Shown here piece after piece: positions 41,391 to 50,565 of a stretch of 64,000 bases of DNA (within the stretch, counting starts at the first letter, position 1; each line of letters starts with the position of its first letter). Origin of the DNA: an uncultured SAR116 cluster alpha proteobacterium (lineage in GTDB: Bacteria > Pseudomonadota > Alphaproteobacteria > Puniceispirillales > Puniceispirillaceae). The stretch covers positions 1 to 64,000 of the forward strand of contig CABYPW010000010.1 of NCBI GenBank assembly GCA_902520885.1, read 5' to 3'. The position numbers and the translations under genes were made by a program. The notes beneath the pieces are model-generated. The model made no database searches and was not told where the DNA came from. It saw only the letters and a program-made list of their open reading frames with translations.

Positions 41391-41678
41391 TTAAGTTAAT
41401 ATTCCCATAATGTCTGATTCTTTCATTATTAGGTAATCTGTTCCCTCGATTTTGACCTCAGTACCAGACCATTTCCCAAACAGGACTGTATCACCTGCTT
41501 TTACGTCTAATGGATGCACTTTGCCTTGTTCGTCCCTTGCTCCCGCACCAACGGATACAATTTTACCTTGCATTGGTTTTTCTTTTGCTGTGTCTGGTAT
41601 TATAATACCACCAGCAGTTTTTTCTTCTGATTCAAGTCGTTCAACAACAACTCGGTCGTGAAGTGGTCGGAAATTCAT
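41391..41678 (-). CDS. groES: 10-kDa co-chaperonin GroES
   Basis: The heptameric lid of GroEL. The N-terminus [13 protein letters not shown] and the mobile loop [19 protein letters not shown], plus [16 protein letters not shown], are standard. Length 95 is normal. A purine-rich GGAGACGAAGG precedes the ATG at 41678. No CIRCE element is visible upstream; instead a CTTGAC/CCCACTT pair suggests sigma-32 control. Confidence 0.98.
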   Translation of the reverse strand: MNFRPLHDRVVVERLESEEKTAGGIIIPDTAKEKPMQGKIVSVGAGARDEQGKVHPLDVKAGDTVLFGKWSGTEVKIEGTDYLIMKESDIMGILT

Positions 41679-41759
41679 GCCTTCGTCTCCAAATATTAAT
41701 AGTTTAAATTTTCAATATTAAAGCCCTTCTGCTTAAAAGAAGTACTTGTTCTGATGCGT

Positions 41760-41788
41760 AAGTGGGAATTTGACTTTTATATGTCAAG
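41760..41788 (-). promoter_or_regulatory. Candidate heat-shock (RpoH) promoter for groESL
   Basis: On the minus strand CTTGAC (41788-41783) is followed after 16 bp by CCCACTT (41766-41760). This resembles the alphaproteobacterial sigma-32 pattern (CTTGAA/C, spacer, CCCATNT). The predicted start is near 41752, leaving a leader of about 74 bases before groES. The site also contains the inverted pair TTGAC/GTCAA with an 8-base gap (41771-41787). rpoH is not in the window. Confidence 0.5.
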
Positions 41789-41939
41789 TATAGTTTCGCA
41801 TAAAAAGATATTTTTTATTACTTCCAAAACTTTCTTCAGAATATTTTTACATTACCGCTCTTTAAAAAAGGCACTTCAAATAACAAAAATAAATGTGATA
41901 AATGTTACCAAAAATCAATTTCGAAAGGTTGCTCTTACA

Positions 41940-42947
41940 TTGACTAATTCCGTTATCATAAAAGATCAAAGAATAATTGCATGTTGGCTTTACTTTATGG
42001 CAATTCTAGTTGGATTGATGATAATCATTGGTGGGATTACACGTTTAACTGGCTCAGGACTCTCCATGGTGGAGTGGCGGCCGTTAATTGGAACGCTACC
42101 TCCTTTAAATGATGATGAATGGATACGTGTTTTTGAATTATATAAAAAAAGCCCTGAATATGCTCAATTAAATTTCGGAATGGGTATGGATGAATTTAAG
42201 AAAATTTTTTTCTGGGAATATTTCCATCGTCTTTGGGGACGACTATTAGGAGTATTTTATATTTTTCCGCTCATTTATTTTTTTCTTCAAAAAACAATTC
42301 CATCAAAATATAGACTACCTTTAATTGGTTTAGGTATAGTTGGAGGTCTCCAAGGGATTATAGGTTGGTGGATGGTTACCTCTGGACTTTCCCATGAACC
42401 AACTGTTTCCCAATATAGGCTTGCAATTCATTTATTTATAGCTCTAAGTATTTTTACGTGTTTACTGTGGTTGGGTCACTCTTTATTTTTGGGAGACTCA
42501 AAAATACAATTCGGGATACCAACATTCGTTTTTGGACTGATATTTTTAACTATAATCGCAGGAGCATTTGTAGCAGGAATGAATGCAGGTTTGCTCTATA
42601 ACCATTTTCCTTTGATGGGAGATGGTTTTATCCCGGTTGAATATGGAGAAAAAGGTCTTTTAGATCCCTTCGAAAACCCAGCTTCGGCGCAATTTCATCA
42701 TCGTTGGCTAGCCCTCATAGCGACTTGCGGAGTGTTATTTTTATGGAAAAGCGCTATTAAAGCAAAAATTGCTGTAAAGCAGGCAACTCTTATGTTGGTA
42801 ATTGTCTCTGGTCAATTTATACTTGGAATTCTAACACTCATTAATGCTGCACCAGTTCACCTTGGAGCCATGCACCAAACGGGTGCAATATTGCTGCTTG
42901 CCTCATCAATATCAGTTATACATAGCTTATATCGAGTAAGTGAATAG
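41940..42947 (+). CDS. ctaA: COX15-type heme A synthase
   Basis: An inner-membrane enzyme that oxidises heme O to heme A for aa3-type cytochrome oxidase. There are about eight membrane segments with the conserved GGITRLTGSGLSMVEWRPL, FFWEYFHRLWGRLLG, and HLFIALSIF and HLGAMHQTGAI regions that supply heme-binding histidines. The frame is open back to ATG 41754, but that extension is Lys-rich, unlike the family, and overlaps the probable groES promoter. I therefore prefer the TTG at 41940 (336 residues including the start); other starts between are possible. It is divergent from groES and convergent with aspS. Confidence 0.87.
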   Translation: MTNSVIIKDQRIIACWLYFMAILVGLMIIIGGITRLTGSGLSMVEWRPLIGTLPPLNDDEWIRVFELYKKSPEYAQLNFGMGMDEFKKIFFWEYFHRLWGRLLGVFYIFPLIYFFLQKTIPSKYRLPLIGLGIVGGLQGIIGWWMVTSGLSHEPTVSQYRLAIHLFIALSIFTCLLWLGHSLFLGDSKIQFGIPTFVFGLIFLTIIAGAFVAGMNAGLLYNHFPLMGDGFIPVEYGEKGLLDPFENPASAQFHHRWLALIATCGVLFLWKSAIKAKIAVKQATLMLVIVSGQFILGILTLINAAPVHLGAMHQTGAILLLASSISVIHSLYRVSE

Positions 42948-42982
42948 GATTCTTTTTTATCTAAATTTTTTGTAAACTAATT

Positions 42983-44773
42983 CTAATGTTTTGTGTCTTT
43001 CTGCAAGCTTTTTGACTGAATACTTGCTTTTCTAATGTGCAATTCATTTAGCTGTTTATCTTCGACAGAAGATGGTGAAGACATCATTAGGTCTTCTGCT
43101 TTACCATTCATTGGAAAGAGAATAACTTCCCTGATATTTGGCTCATCTGCAATAAGCATTACAATTCTGTCAATGCCTGGCGCTATACCTCCGTGCGGAG
43201 GAGCCCCAAACTTAAAGGCGTTAATCATAGCTGGAAAATTCTCTTCCACTACTTGGGGACCATAACCTGCGATATCAAAAGCGCGATACATCACCTCCGG
43301 TAAATGATTTCTAATTGCTCCGCTTGATAACTCTATCCCATTACAAACCAAATCATACTGCCATGCTTTTATTTCTAGTGGGTCTTGCGTATTTAAAGCC
43401 TCTATGCCACCCTGAGGCATCGAAAATGGATTGTGAGAAAATTCTATTTTACCAGTGATTTCGTCTTTTTCAAACATCGGAAAATCAACAATCCAACAAA
43501 ATTTAAAAATTGATTTATCAATGAGATTTTGTTCTGTTCCAATACGCACTCTTGCACGCCCGGCAAGTGCCGAAGCGTCTTTCTCTGATGCGCAAGCAAA
43601 AAATACTGCATCGCCATCATTTAGATTAAGTTTTGATTTAATGAGGTTTGACTTGTCCTGACCTAACGCTTTAGCAACTGGTCCTTTAGCTTCCTCACTT
43701 GAATAAATGATGTAGCCTAGGCCTGGAGCTCCTTCTGATTGAGCCCAACTATTCATTCTATCTGCTATGGCCCTACTTCCACATTTCGGACCTGGTATTG
43801 CTCTTACGACTGCACCATTTTCAATATTTTTGGCGAATATCGTGAAATCAGAGCCACGAAAAATATCTGTCACATCTGAGATCTCGATGGGAATTCTCAA
43901 GTCTGGTTTATCATTTCCATATTTCAATATCGAGTCAGCGTAAGAAATATGGGTAAAAATTGGATCAATTTTTTTCCCTGAAAATTGTTCAAAAATTCCT
44001 TTTATCACTGGTTCAACAGCAGCAAATACATCACACTGTTCGACGAAACTCATCTCAAGATCTAGCTGATAAAACTCGCCTGGACTTCGGTCAGCTCTGC
44101 TATCTTCATCTCTGAAGCAGGGGGCGATTTGGAAATATTTGTCAAATCCAGACATCATTACTAATTGTTTAAATTGCTGCGGAGCCTGCGGTAGAGCGTA
44201 AAATTTACCCGGATGTAACCTTGCTGGAACTAAAAAATCCCTTGCGCCCTCCGGTGAAGAAGCTGTAAGTATTGGAGTCTGAAATTCGGTAAATCCTTGT
44301 TCAACCATTCTATTTCGAATGGATTGTATTATCTGGCTTCGTAGTAAAATGTTTTTATGCGGGCGCGTTCTTCGAAGATCTAAATATCTATACCGAAGGC
44401 GTGTTTCCTCTCCTGCATCTTCATCAGAATTAACTTGCAGTGGCAATGTGTCAGCTTCTGATTGAATTGTGATATCTTCTATTGCAACTTCAATCTGTCC
44501 TGTTTTAAGATTTTTGTTGATGGTTTCTTTGCTTCGCTTTTTAACTACACCAGTTATTGTCACAACGCTTTCATTTCGGAGCGACTCAACAAGTGTGAAC
44601 ACTTTGTCAGAGGAGTCAACAACACATTGGGTTAATCCAAAATGGTCCCTCAAATCAACAAATAAAAGAGAACCGTGGTCGCGTTTACGATGAACCCACC
44701 CAGAAATTTTTACTTGACTATTTTCGTCGTTTTCTGATATCTCGCCACAATTGTGAGTGCGATAAAGATGCAT
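42983..44773 (-). CDS. aspS: Aspartyl-tRNA synthetase (bacterial type)
   Basis: Charges tRNA-Asp. The anticodon-binding OB-fold is at the N-terminus ([21 protein letters not shown]), motif 2 in [24 protein letters not shown], a GAD insertion domain between about 295 and 420, and motif 3 in [18 protein letters not shown]. The length of 596 shows the bacterial type with the GAD domain. Whether it also charges tRNA-Asn cannot be decided here; no gatCAB or asnS is in the window. It starts 347 bp from the DUF1289 gene. Confidence 0.97.
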   Translation of the reverse strand: MHLYRTHNCGEISENDENSQVKISGWVHRKRDHGSLLFVDLRDHFGLTQCVVDSSDKVFTLVESLRNESVVTITGVVKKRSKETINKNLKTGQIEVAIEDITIQSEADTLPLQVNSDEDAGEETRLRYRYLDLRRTRPHKNILLRSQIIQSIRNRMVEQGFTEFQTPILTASSPEGARDFLVPARLHPGKFYALPQAPQQFKQLVMMSGFDKYFQIAPCFRDEDSRADRSPGEFYQLDLEMSFVEQCDVFAAVEPVIKGIFEQFSGKKIDPIFTHISYADSILKYGNDKPDLRIPIEISDVTDIFRGSDFTIFAKNIENGAVVRAIPGPKCGSRAIADRMNSWAQSEGAPGLGYIIYSSEEAKGPVAKALGQDKSNLIKSKLNLNDGDAVFFACASEKDASALAGRARVRIGTEQNLIDKSIFKFCWIVDFPMFEKDEITGKIEFSHNPFSMPQGGIEALNTQDPLEIKAWQYDLVCNGIELSSGAIRNHLPEVMYRAFDIAGYGPQVVEENFPAMINAFKFGAPPHGGIAPGIDRIVMLIADEPNIREVILFPMNGKAEDLMMSSPSSVEDKQLNELHIRKASIQSKSLQKDTKH

Positions 44774-45120
44774 ATTATAAACTCCAAAATTGATTTTATT
44801 ACGAGCGCAGTATGCATCAATTTAATGAAACTGCAACAAAAACGCACATCAATTTTTGCTATTATCTTAAAAGGACAATATCCGTTAATATTGCTTAAGG
44901 ATAAAATCTTACATCGGATTTTCTTTTAAAATAGACAACAAGATTTTAATTGCAAAATGAATTTAGACAATAATTTACATACGAATTTTTATTATAGTTA
45001 AAGCGTATGATGATATTCACAAAAATATAAATTAGAAAACGTTAAGGTATTAAAATTACATTAAAAGGAAATTCATTAATAAATAATCTACCTAAAAGAA
45101 TTTTTCTAACAAATTCCTAA
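44774..45120. other. 347-bp AT-rich intergenic region between aspS and the DUF1289 gene
   Basis: Both flanking genes are on the minus strand, so this holds the aspS promoter and the end of the DUF1289 transcript. I see no credible open frame, tRNA or strong hairpin; only short AT-rich inverted stretches. In many alphaproteobacteria an rnd gene is found next to aspS, but no remnant of it is visible here. Confidence 0.6.
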
Positions 45121-45339
45121 TTAATTTTTGAGTCTTTTTATTGAGCGAGGGCGCCGTTTTGAACGACCACTGTTTGTTTCACCTCTTTCGTGAAGTTTTT
45201 TTATTACTCTTTTTTGCTCTTCAAAAGACATATAGCGCCATCGGCTAATTTCTTCTCTTGTTCTAAAGCAACCTTCGCAGAAACCAGTCGTATTGGAGAT
45301 ATAGCAAATACTTATGCAAGGAGATAAGAGTTTTTCCAT
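45121..45339 (-). CDS. DUF1289 protein
   Basis: A 72-residue protein with four cysteines at 8, 12, 21 and 24 in SPCISICYISNTTGFCEGCFRTREEISRW, the signature of DUF1289. The cysteines probably bind an iron-sulfur cluster or zinc. The C-terminus is very basic (GRSKRRPRSIKRLKN), which suggests RNA or DNA contact. GTG at 45348 would add three residues; I chose the ATG at 45339. It follows the DJ-1-like gene by 25 bp. Confidence 0.85.
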   Translation of the reverse strand: MEKLLSPCISICYISNTTGFCEGCFRTREEISRWRYMSFEEQKRVIKKLHERGETNSGRSKRRPRSIKRLKN

Positions 45340-45364
45340 ATATTTCACTTATCCTGTAAAGAAT

Positions 45365-45901
45365 TTATGCTGCGACTCCCTTGCTGTCACTTTTTTCTAA
45401 CTTCTTAGAACAAACTGTTTCAAAAAATATTTTAAAAGTTGTAACGAGTCCTTTACCATTAATATTCCAAAAAACAGAGTCTGAATTTAAGTATTCCTTA
45501 TTTTCATAAGATAGTTCTGAAAATCGAGTGTCACCAATAACATTTAATAGTTTTGATCCTTCACTCACAACAAGGATAGGCATAGATTCTCTTAAAAAAG
45601 CTCTTATCAATCTAATAGCATGTGGTTCCTCGCAAAGAAACTCAATTTGTTCAGAACCACCAACAATTATTAAACAATCATAATCTATAGCTAACGTTTC
45701 TGACAACGTACGATCCACGGTATAACTAATTCCATTTCCTGTCTTTGAATCACTATGAACAAGCCCAATATGAGATGAGATGATTTTTGTATGTACATTT
45801 TTTCCCATAATAGCCTTTTGTAATGTGATAAATTCAGCTTCGTTAAAACCATTTTCTGTCATCATTGCGATTCTTTTTTCAACTGAATCAATTTTATTCA
45901 T
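45365..45901 (-). CDS. DJ-1/PfpI-like protein without the catalytic cysteine
   Basis: The sequence resembles the class I glutamine-amidotransferase-like fold found in DJ-1/PfpI and in the C-terminal domain of large catalases (RIAMMTENGFNEAEFITLQKA and CLIIVGGSEQIEFL). The nucleophile elbow, normally ICHG, reads VSEG, with S113 in place of cysteine and E114 in place of histidine. It is therefore probably not a protease or glyoxalase. Length 178 fits a stand-alone domain. It may be cotranscribed with the DUF1289 gene. Function unknown. Confidence 0.6.
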   Translation of the reverse strand: MNKIDSVEKRIAMMTENGFNEAEFITLQKAIMGKNVHTKIISSHIGLVHSDSKTGNGISYTVDRTLSETLAIDYDCLIIVGGSEQIEFLCEEPHAIRLIRAFLRESMPILVVSEGSKLLNVIGDTRFSELSYENKEYLNSDSVFWNINGKGLVTTFKIFFETVCSKKLEKSDSKGVAA

Positions 45902-46279
45902 TTCTCTTAGTCCTTTTTCCTACTGATATTCATTTGTATAATTTAATTTCAAAACACTATGGTTGGCAGGGCTTAAATTAATGTGATATTTTGGTTTTTT
46001 TTACCAATTTATTAATGCAACTACCTGAAAATATTATATTTTACAGTATTTTACATTTTCTTAACAAAATTATAGGGCTGATTTTTTAAAGAAAAAAAAT
46101 TGGATAAATTTGGTTCTCGTATATGCTATTCTAAAAGTTTTTTCAAGCCTAACTATTTAGTAACAGTATAAAAATAGCTGCATAAATCAAAAAATTAAAC
46201 AAATTTATTACTTGTTTTAGAAGTAAAACTAAGGTTACATGCTTCTAAAACAATTTATAACTAAATTAATGAGAGAATT
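45902..46279. other. 378-bp AT-rich intergenic region upstream of a small lipoprotein gene
   Basis: The flanking genes are divergent, so it must hold two promoters. It contains a perfect 12-bp inverted repeat at 46212-46253 that ends 26 bp before the ATG at 46280. A weak promoter-like pair TTGGAT (46100-46105) and TATGCT (46122-46127) could start a leader of roughly 145 bases that includes the repeat. No other gene is visible. Confidence 0.5.
46212..46253. repeat. 12-bp inverted repeat with an 18-base loop
   Basis: TTGTTTTAGAAG (46212-46223) and CTTCTAAAACAA (46242-46253) are exact reverse complements separated by 18 bases. It could be a regulator binding site, or an RNA hairpin in the leader of the small lipoprotein gene. 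No U run follows, so it is not a typical terminator. Confidence 0.7.
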
Positions 46280-46393
46280 ATGTCTAAAAAAATTATGACT
46301 GCATTTTTATTTTCCACAATTTTAGCGTTTTCAGCTTGTAGCTCATACCCGGCCTGGGTTCCAGAATGGGCACAAATAAACACTAGTAAATAA
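46280..46393 (+). CDS. 37-residue lipoprotein
   Basis: A short gene with ATG start, preceded by GAGAG. The protein begins MSKKIMTAFLFSTILAFSAC, a positively charged N-terminus, a hydrophobic core and a lipobox LAFSAC with the acylated cysteine at residue 20. The mature part is only 18 residues (SSYPAWVPEWAQINTSK after the cysteine), rich in Trp and Pro. Entericidin-like size, but the sequence does not match entericidins that I recall. Function unknown. Confidence 0.7.
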   Translation: MSKKIMTAFLFSTILAFSACSSYPAWVPEWAQINTSK

Positions 46394-46530
46394 ATTTCAT
46401 TACTAAAGTATTTTCTTTTAATTAGAAACTATTCAAGAGCTTTAAGTATCTAAAGTGCTTTTGAGTAAAATCAATGTTGAATGATTAAATACATATCCAG
46501 TTGCAACTAGATTTACAAAATGATAACAAT

Positions 46531-46556
46531 TAAGCGGTTTTTTTGCTTATTTTTTT
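46531..46556 (+). terminator. Weak terminator-like hairpin
   Basis: TAAGC (46531-46535) pairs with GCTTA (46545-46549), followed by seven T residues (46550-46556). The stem is only 5 bp, so this is a weak candidate for terminating the small lipoprotein transcript before folE. Confidence 0.3.
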
Positions 46557-46653
46557 GTTAATGAAATAAAATCAGGATTATTTAGTGAATAGATGATCGT
46601 TCGCAAATCATGTTGCGTATCATGGTCATATTTAATACAAACGGGACTCTAAA

Positions 46654-47274
46654 ATGACACCATATGATACCATCGACAAATCCGAAAATAGCATAGGACT
46701 CGAAAAACCCTCTCGTGATGAAGCTGAAAAAGCGGTTGAAATTTTGCTTCGTTGGGCTGGTGATAATCCTTTGCGTGAAGGTTTGTTAGACACCCCAGCA
46801 AGGGTAGTTAGAGCATATGAAGAATTTTTTGCGGGTTATTTAGAAGACCCAGAAAAAATGCTAGAGCGAACCTTTGAAGAGGTTGAAGGATATGATGACA
46901 TCGTAATGCTTAGAGATATTGCAGTGGAAAGTCATTGTGAACATCATTTAGTTCCCATATTAGGAAAAGCACATATTGCTTACTTACCAGATAAGAGGGT
47001 GGTCGGTATTTCAAAATTAGCAAGAGTGCTAGATTCATATTCCAGAAGATTACAAACTCAAGAAACCATGACTTCACAAATATCGAATGCAATTCAAAGG
47101 GCACTTAAACCAAAAGGTGTAGCCATTTTAATTGACGCACAACACCAATGTATGACTACAAGAGGTGTCAAAAAGCCTAATGTATCAATGATAACAACTC
47201 AGTTCACTGGTGAATTTAAAAAAGATCCGTTGCTCAAAGATAGATTCTATAAACACATTCAGCTAGGGAACTAG
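46654..47274 (+). CDS. folE: GTP cyclohydrolase I (FolE)
   Basis: Makes 7,8-dihydroneopterin triphosphate from GTP, the first step of folate synthesis. Zinc ligands are in VESHCEHHLVPILGKAHIAY and the later HQCMTTRGVKK. LLDTPARVVRAYEEFFAGYLEDP and VVGISKLARVLDSYSRRLQTQETMT are family hallmarks. All zinc residues are present, so it is the type IA enzyme. Length 206 is standard. folE stands alone between the small lipoprotein and trkH; folD is elsewhere in the window. Confidence 0.97.
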   Translation: MTPYDTIDKSENSIGLEKPSRDEAEKAVEILLRWAGDNPLREGLLDTPARVVRAYEEFFAGYLEDPEKMLERTFEEVEGYDDIVMLRDIAVESHCEHHLVPILGKAHIAYLPDKRVVGISKLARVLDSYSRRLQTQETMTSQISNAIQRALKPKGVAILIDAQHQCMTTRGVKKPNVSMITTQFTGEFKKDPLLKDRFYKHIQLGN

Positions 47275-47338
47275 TTTTTAAAGTTAATTCGAATTATTAA
47301 AATAATAGAATGAAATCATTTATGAATAGTCCTGAAAT

Positions 47339-47380
47339 ATATCAATATATTTTGCGGACTATATCAATGTATTCTGCGGA
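47339..47380. repeat. Two 20-bp direct repeats with 22-bp period upstream of trkH
   Basis: ATATCAATATATTTTGCGGA (47339-47358) is repeated as ATATCAATGTATTCTGCGGA (47361-47380), with two mismatches and a two-base gap. The 22-bp period equals about two turns of B-DNA. It ends 30 bp before the trkH ATG, in the promoter position, so it could be bound by a regulator acting on one face of the helix. No regulator is identified. Confidence 0.75.
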
Positions 47381-47410
47381 TGGCTAAATTGAGAGAGGCT
47401 TATTGCTAAT

Positions 47411-48856
47411 ATGAATATAGCGCCCGTTTTTTCAATTCTTGGTGTACTTCTTACAATATTGTCATTCACTATGCTAATACCAATGTTTATCGACATCTTA
47501 TATCGATCTCAAAATTGGTTCGGATTTGCCTCTGCTTCTCTTATTTCATGTTTTATTGGTATTTCGCTTTGGTTAACAAACAGAAATAAGCAAGAACTGA
47601 ATCTAGGGCTAAAAGAAGCTTTTCTTTTGACAAATTTTGCATGGATTTTATCTGGTATATTTGGGGCATTACCTTTTGTTTTTTCAGACCTTGGGCTGGG
47701 TTTTACAGATGCCATTTTTGAATCTATTTCAGGTATTACAACAACTGGATCTACTATTTTACAAACAATTGAGTTGGCGTCACCAGGTATCATTCTCTGG
47801 AGGGCTCTGCTTCAATGGCTTGGCGGTATAGGCATTATCGTAATGGCACTCGCAATTTTACCCGTGCTGTCTGTTGGAGGCATGCAATTGTTTAAAACAG
47901 AAACCTACGAGGCTAGTGATAATGCCATACCGAGAGCGAGGCAGTTAGCTGGAGGAATTTTTGCTGTATATACAACTCTTACCTTAATTTGGGCTCTTAT
48001 GTTATGGCTTGCAGGAATGACAAGCTTTGATGCGTTGATTCATTCTATGACAACTTTAGCTACAGGGGGTTATTCTTCTAAAACCTCTTCCATAGGTGCC
48101 TTTGACTCAATTGCAATTGAAGTCATAATTATGTCTGGAATGATTGCTGGTAGTTTGCCATTCGCTCATTATTTAGCAATAACCAGAGGTGGATGGAATG
48201 CCTTAATAAGTGATCCTCAGGTTCGATGGTTCCTTGTTCTTACCATTTTAGTGATATTATTAATAACCATCGACCTTGGAAGGGCTGGTAATACCTGGCT
48301 TTATTCAATTCGTTTAGCAAGTTTCAATACAATTTCGGTTATTACTGGAACAGGTTATGGGACAGCAAACTTTGCTCTATGGGGTGGCTTTTCTACGACG
48401 ATGTTATTGATAATGATGTTTATGGGTGGTTGTGCCGGATCTACAACTTGTGGAATAAAAATGTTCCGACTTCAAGTTTTAATAAGCACAATTAAAGTTC
48501 AAATTGCCAGACTACTCAGACCTCATGGGGTTGTGCTTGCTTATTACAATAAAAAACCCGTCCCGGAATCTGTTATGGATGCCGTAATGGGCTTCTTTTA
48601 CCTTTACATACTTTGCTTTGTTTTCCTTTCCTTATTTTTAGCGTTCACAGGTCTTGATTTTACTACTGCGTTTTCAGGCGCCGCGACCGCTATTTCAAAT
48701 GTTGGACCAGGTTTGGGGGATATAATAGGTCCCAACGGAAGCTTTAATCCTCTTCCAGATATGGCCAAATGGGCTATGTGTTTTGGAATGTTATTAGGAC
48801 GCTTGGAATTGTTTACTATTCTAGTGATGCTAAACCCACTTTTTTGGCGTAATTAA
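47411..48856 (+). CDS. trkH: TrkH-family potassium uptake protein
   Basis: The membrane subunit of a Trk/Ktr potassium transporter. About ten to twelve membrane segments are present, with the four pore-loop glycine motifs in SGITTTGSTI, TLATGGYSSKTSS, ITGTGYGTANF and ISNVGPGLGD. GGCAGSTTCGIKMFRLQVL is typical of TrkH. Length 481 is standard. Gene trkA, which encodes the NAD-binding regulatory subunit, is not in the window. A 22-bp direct repeat precedes the gene and may regulate it. Confidence 0.95.
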   Translation: MNIAPVFSILGVLLTILSFTMLIPMFIDILYRSQNWFGFASASLISCFIGISLWLTNRNKQELNLGLKEAFLLTNFAWILSGIFGALPFVFSDLGLGFTDAIFESISGITTTGSTILQTIELASPGIILWRALLQWLGGIGIIVMALAILPVLSVGGMQLFKTETYEASDNAIPRARQLAGGIFAVYTTLTLIWALMLWLAGMTSFDALIHSMTTLATGGYSSKTSSIGAFDSIAIEVIIMSGMIAGSLPFAHYLAITRGGWNALISDPQVRWFLVLTILVILLITIDLGRAGNTWLYSIRLASFNTISVITGTGYGTANFALWGGFSTTMLLIMMFMGGCAGSTTCGIKMFRLQVLISTIKVQIARLLRPHGVVLAYYNKKPVPESVMDAVMGFFYLYILCFVFLSLFLAFTGLDFTTAFSGAATAISNVGPGLGDIIGPNGSFNPLPDMAKWAMCFGMLLGRLELFTILVMLNPLFWRN

Positions 48857-48867
48857 ATTTGTCTATT

Positions 48868-49449
48868 CTATTGAAGTATCATTCCATCTAGATTTTCAAT
48901 TTCTAACCTTAATTTTCTATCAAAACCTGCAAGCGCAGATAAAATCGTTTCTTGAACAGCAATTTTAAAATCAAGAGGACTGCTTGATTCTGGGACGGTA
49001 GTTGAACTTTTAGAACGCGCATCAAGAAAACCTGTCTGAGCTGTTACTGGTTGTATCCACATGATTTGTCCCGCCATTTCAACTTCTATCTTACTTTTTT
49101 GATTATCTTTAAACTGTCCTGTAATTGAGTCAGCTTGTTGTATGTCTGTAATAATAATTGATGCTCTTCTAATATCCAGAGTTAAATCTCCAGACGAGCC
49201 AGCGGGTAACAAGGTTTTGCTGGCCCATTCTGTTATCACAGACGAAGGATTAGGCATAATAAGATGCTCATTAAATGGCTCTTCACCGGGCATTTTCCAA
49301 TTTTGGATCACTACCAGTTTTCTAGCATTAATTGATAGAGGTAGATAATCGGATGCTTGAAATGTTGGAATTTTTGGTTCATCATATATTTTTTGGCTGC
49401 ATGCTGAGAAAAATATACATAACAACATTGTTAAAATAGAAAAACGCAT
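48868..49449 (-). CDS. Lipoprotein of unknown function
   Basis: The protein has a signal with lipobox FFSAC (MRFSILTMLLCIFFSACSQ), so it is likely lipidated in the envelope. The remainder has a conserved look (SARKLVVIQNWKMPGEEPFNEHLIMPNPSSVITEW, and ILSALAGFDRKLRLEIENLD near the C-terminus), similar to hypothetical lipoproteins near hslO in alphaproteobacteria. The ATG at 49449 is chosen because GGGAGGGAATTG precedes it; a longer frame starts at 49470. It ends 12 bp from trkH on the opposite strand. Function unknown. Confidence 0.75.
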   Translation of the reverse strand: MRFSILTMLLCIFFSACSQKIYDEPKIPTFQASDYLPLSINARKLVVIQNWKMPGEEPFNEHLIMPNPSSVITEWASKTLLPAGSSGDLTLDIRRASIIITDIQQADSITGQFKDNQKSKIEVEMAGQIMWIQPVTAQTGFLDARSKSSTTVPESSSPLDFKIAVQETILSALAGFDRKLRLEIENLDGMILQ

Positions 49450-49562
49450 CAATTCCCTCCCATTTGTCAATTATTGTGTTAAATATAATGACATGAATAA
49501 TGGTATCTCATTATAATTAAGTTTCAATCTAAAAGTCTTTAATCTTGAAATATGACGAATTT

Positions 49563-50537
49563 TTAATGTGACCTTAAATTAGAAGAGAATACACGTCTTT
49601 TTTTACAAAACTCACAATCTACAACCAGATTATCATTCTCATCTGTCAATTTGACTAACTCATCTTTATCAATCGAGCGGAGTATAGTTTCGACTTTTTC
49701 GTTATTACAACGACATTGATCATTAATTAAACGCGGTGACTGAATGTATACCCCAAGCTCGTTAAATAATTTAAAAAGGATTACTTCAAGCTTTAATTTT
49801 GGATCTATTAATTCTTCCTTAGTTATTGTTTGAGCGAACATTTTTGCGTTGTTCCAAACTTCTATATCATAATCAGCTGCTCTATTTTCCACCCCACCCT
49901 CATCTGCTATTTTTTGTATCAATAATGTTGCCGCCACCCACAAATCACCCTCTTTTTTTACTGCTGTTATTAATTCTGAGTAAATTTGTTCAGAATTTTT
50001 AAACCAGACGGTAACTGAGTCTGCAACTGTTTTGCCCGATAATTCAACAATTCCTTGGTATCTTTCACTTGGACCGCTTTTTTCAATTGTAAATGCCATG
50101 TATCCATCAGCCATTAGCGTTGTAAGTTCATCATTTTGCAGAAATTGCTTTTGCTCAAATGCCTTTTTGTCATAAGCCGCATATGATCTCAAATCTCCTT
50201 CATTAGTGACATCACAGAATAGAGTTGTTAAAGGTCCAACTCCCTTTGCTTGTAGTGTAATAATCCCGTCCAACTTAAAGGTTGTTGATAAACAAGATGT
50301 AACAACCATTGCTTCAGCTAAAATTGAATTAATAGGATCAGGATAATTATGTCGATTTAGAATTTGCGTAACTGGTGTTACTAATCGACATATCCGACCT
50401 CTTATTTTAGGAGTTTGTAGAGTTGGGCTTCCAGTTAAATAAAAAGGCAGAACAAAACTATTTAACGGTGGTGAAGTAAGTTTATCCAGCGATTTTAGGT
50501 CATTTTCACCTTTTGTAAGTTCCTTTTTTTTCACCAA
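49563..50537 (-). CDS. hslO: 33-kDa redox-regulated chaperone Hsp33
   Basis: Hsp33 is a holdase activated by oxidative unfolding. The C-terminal zinc switch has four cysteines: CRC (DQCRCNNEKVE) and, about 30 residues later, CEFC (VDCEFCKKRR), matching CxC...CxxC. The N-terminal domain has GRICRLVTPVTQIL and RSYAAYDKKA-like regions. The frame begins with TTG; a GTG follows directly at 50534. Length 324 is normal. argF follows on the same strand upstream, 28 bp away. Confidence 0.93.
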   Translation of the reverse strand: MVKKKELTKGENDLKSLDKLTSPPLNSFVLPFYLTGSPTLQTPKIRGRICRLVTPVTQILNRHNYPDPINSILAEAMVVTSCLSTTFKLDGIITLQAKGVGPLTTLFCDVTNEGDLRSYAAYDKKAFEQKQFLQNDELTTLMADGYMAFTIEKSGPSERYQGIVELSGKTVADSVTVWFKNSEQIYSELITAVKKEGDLWVAATLLIQKIADEGGVENRAADYDIEVWNNAKMFAQTITKEELIDPKLKLEVILFKLFNELGVYIQSPRLINDQCRCNNEKVETILRSIDKDELVKLTDENDNLVVDCEFCKKRRVFSSNLRSH

Positions 50538-50565
50538 AATAGTCTCGTCCTAAATTAATCTTTCA

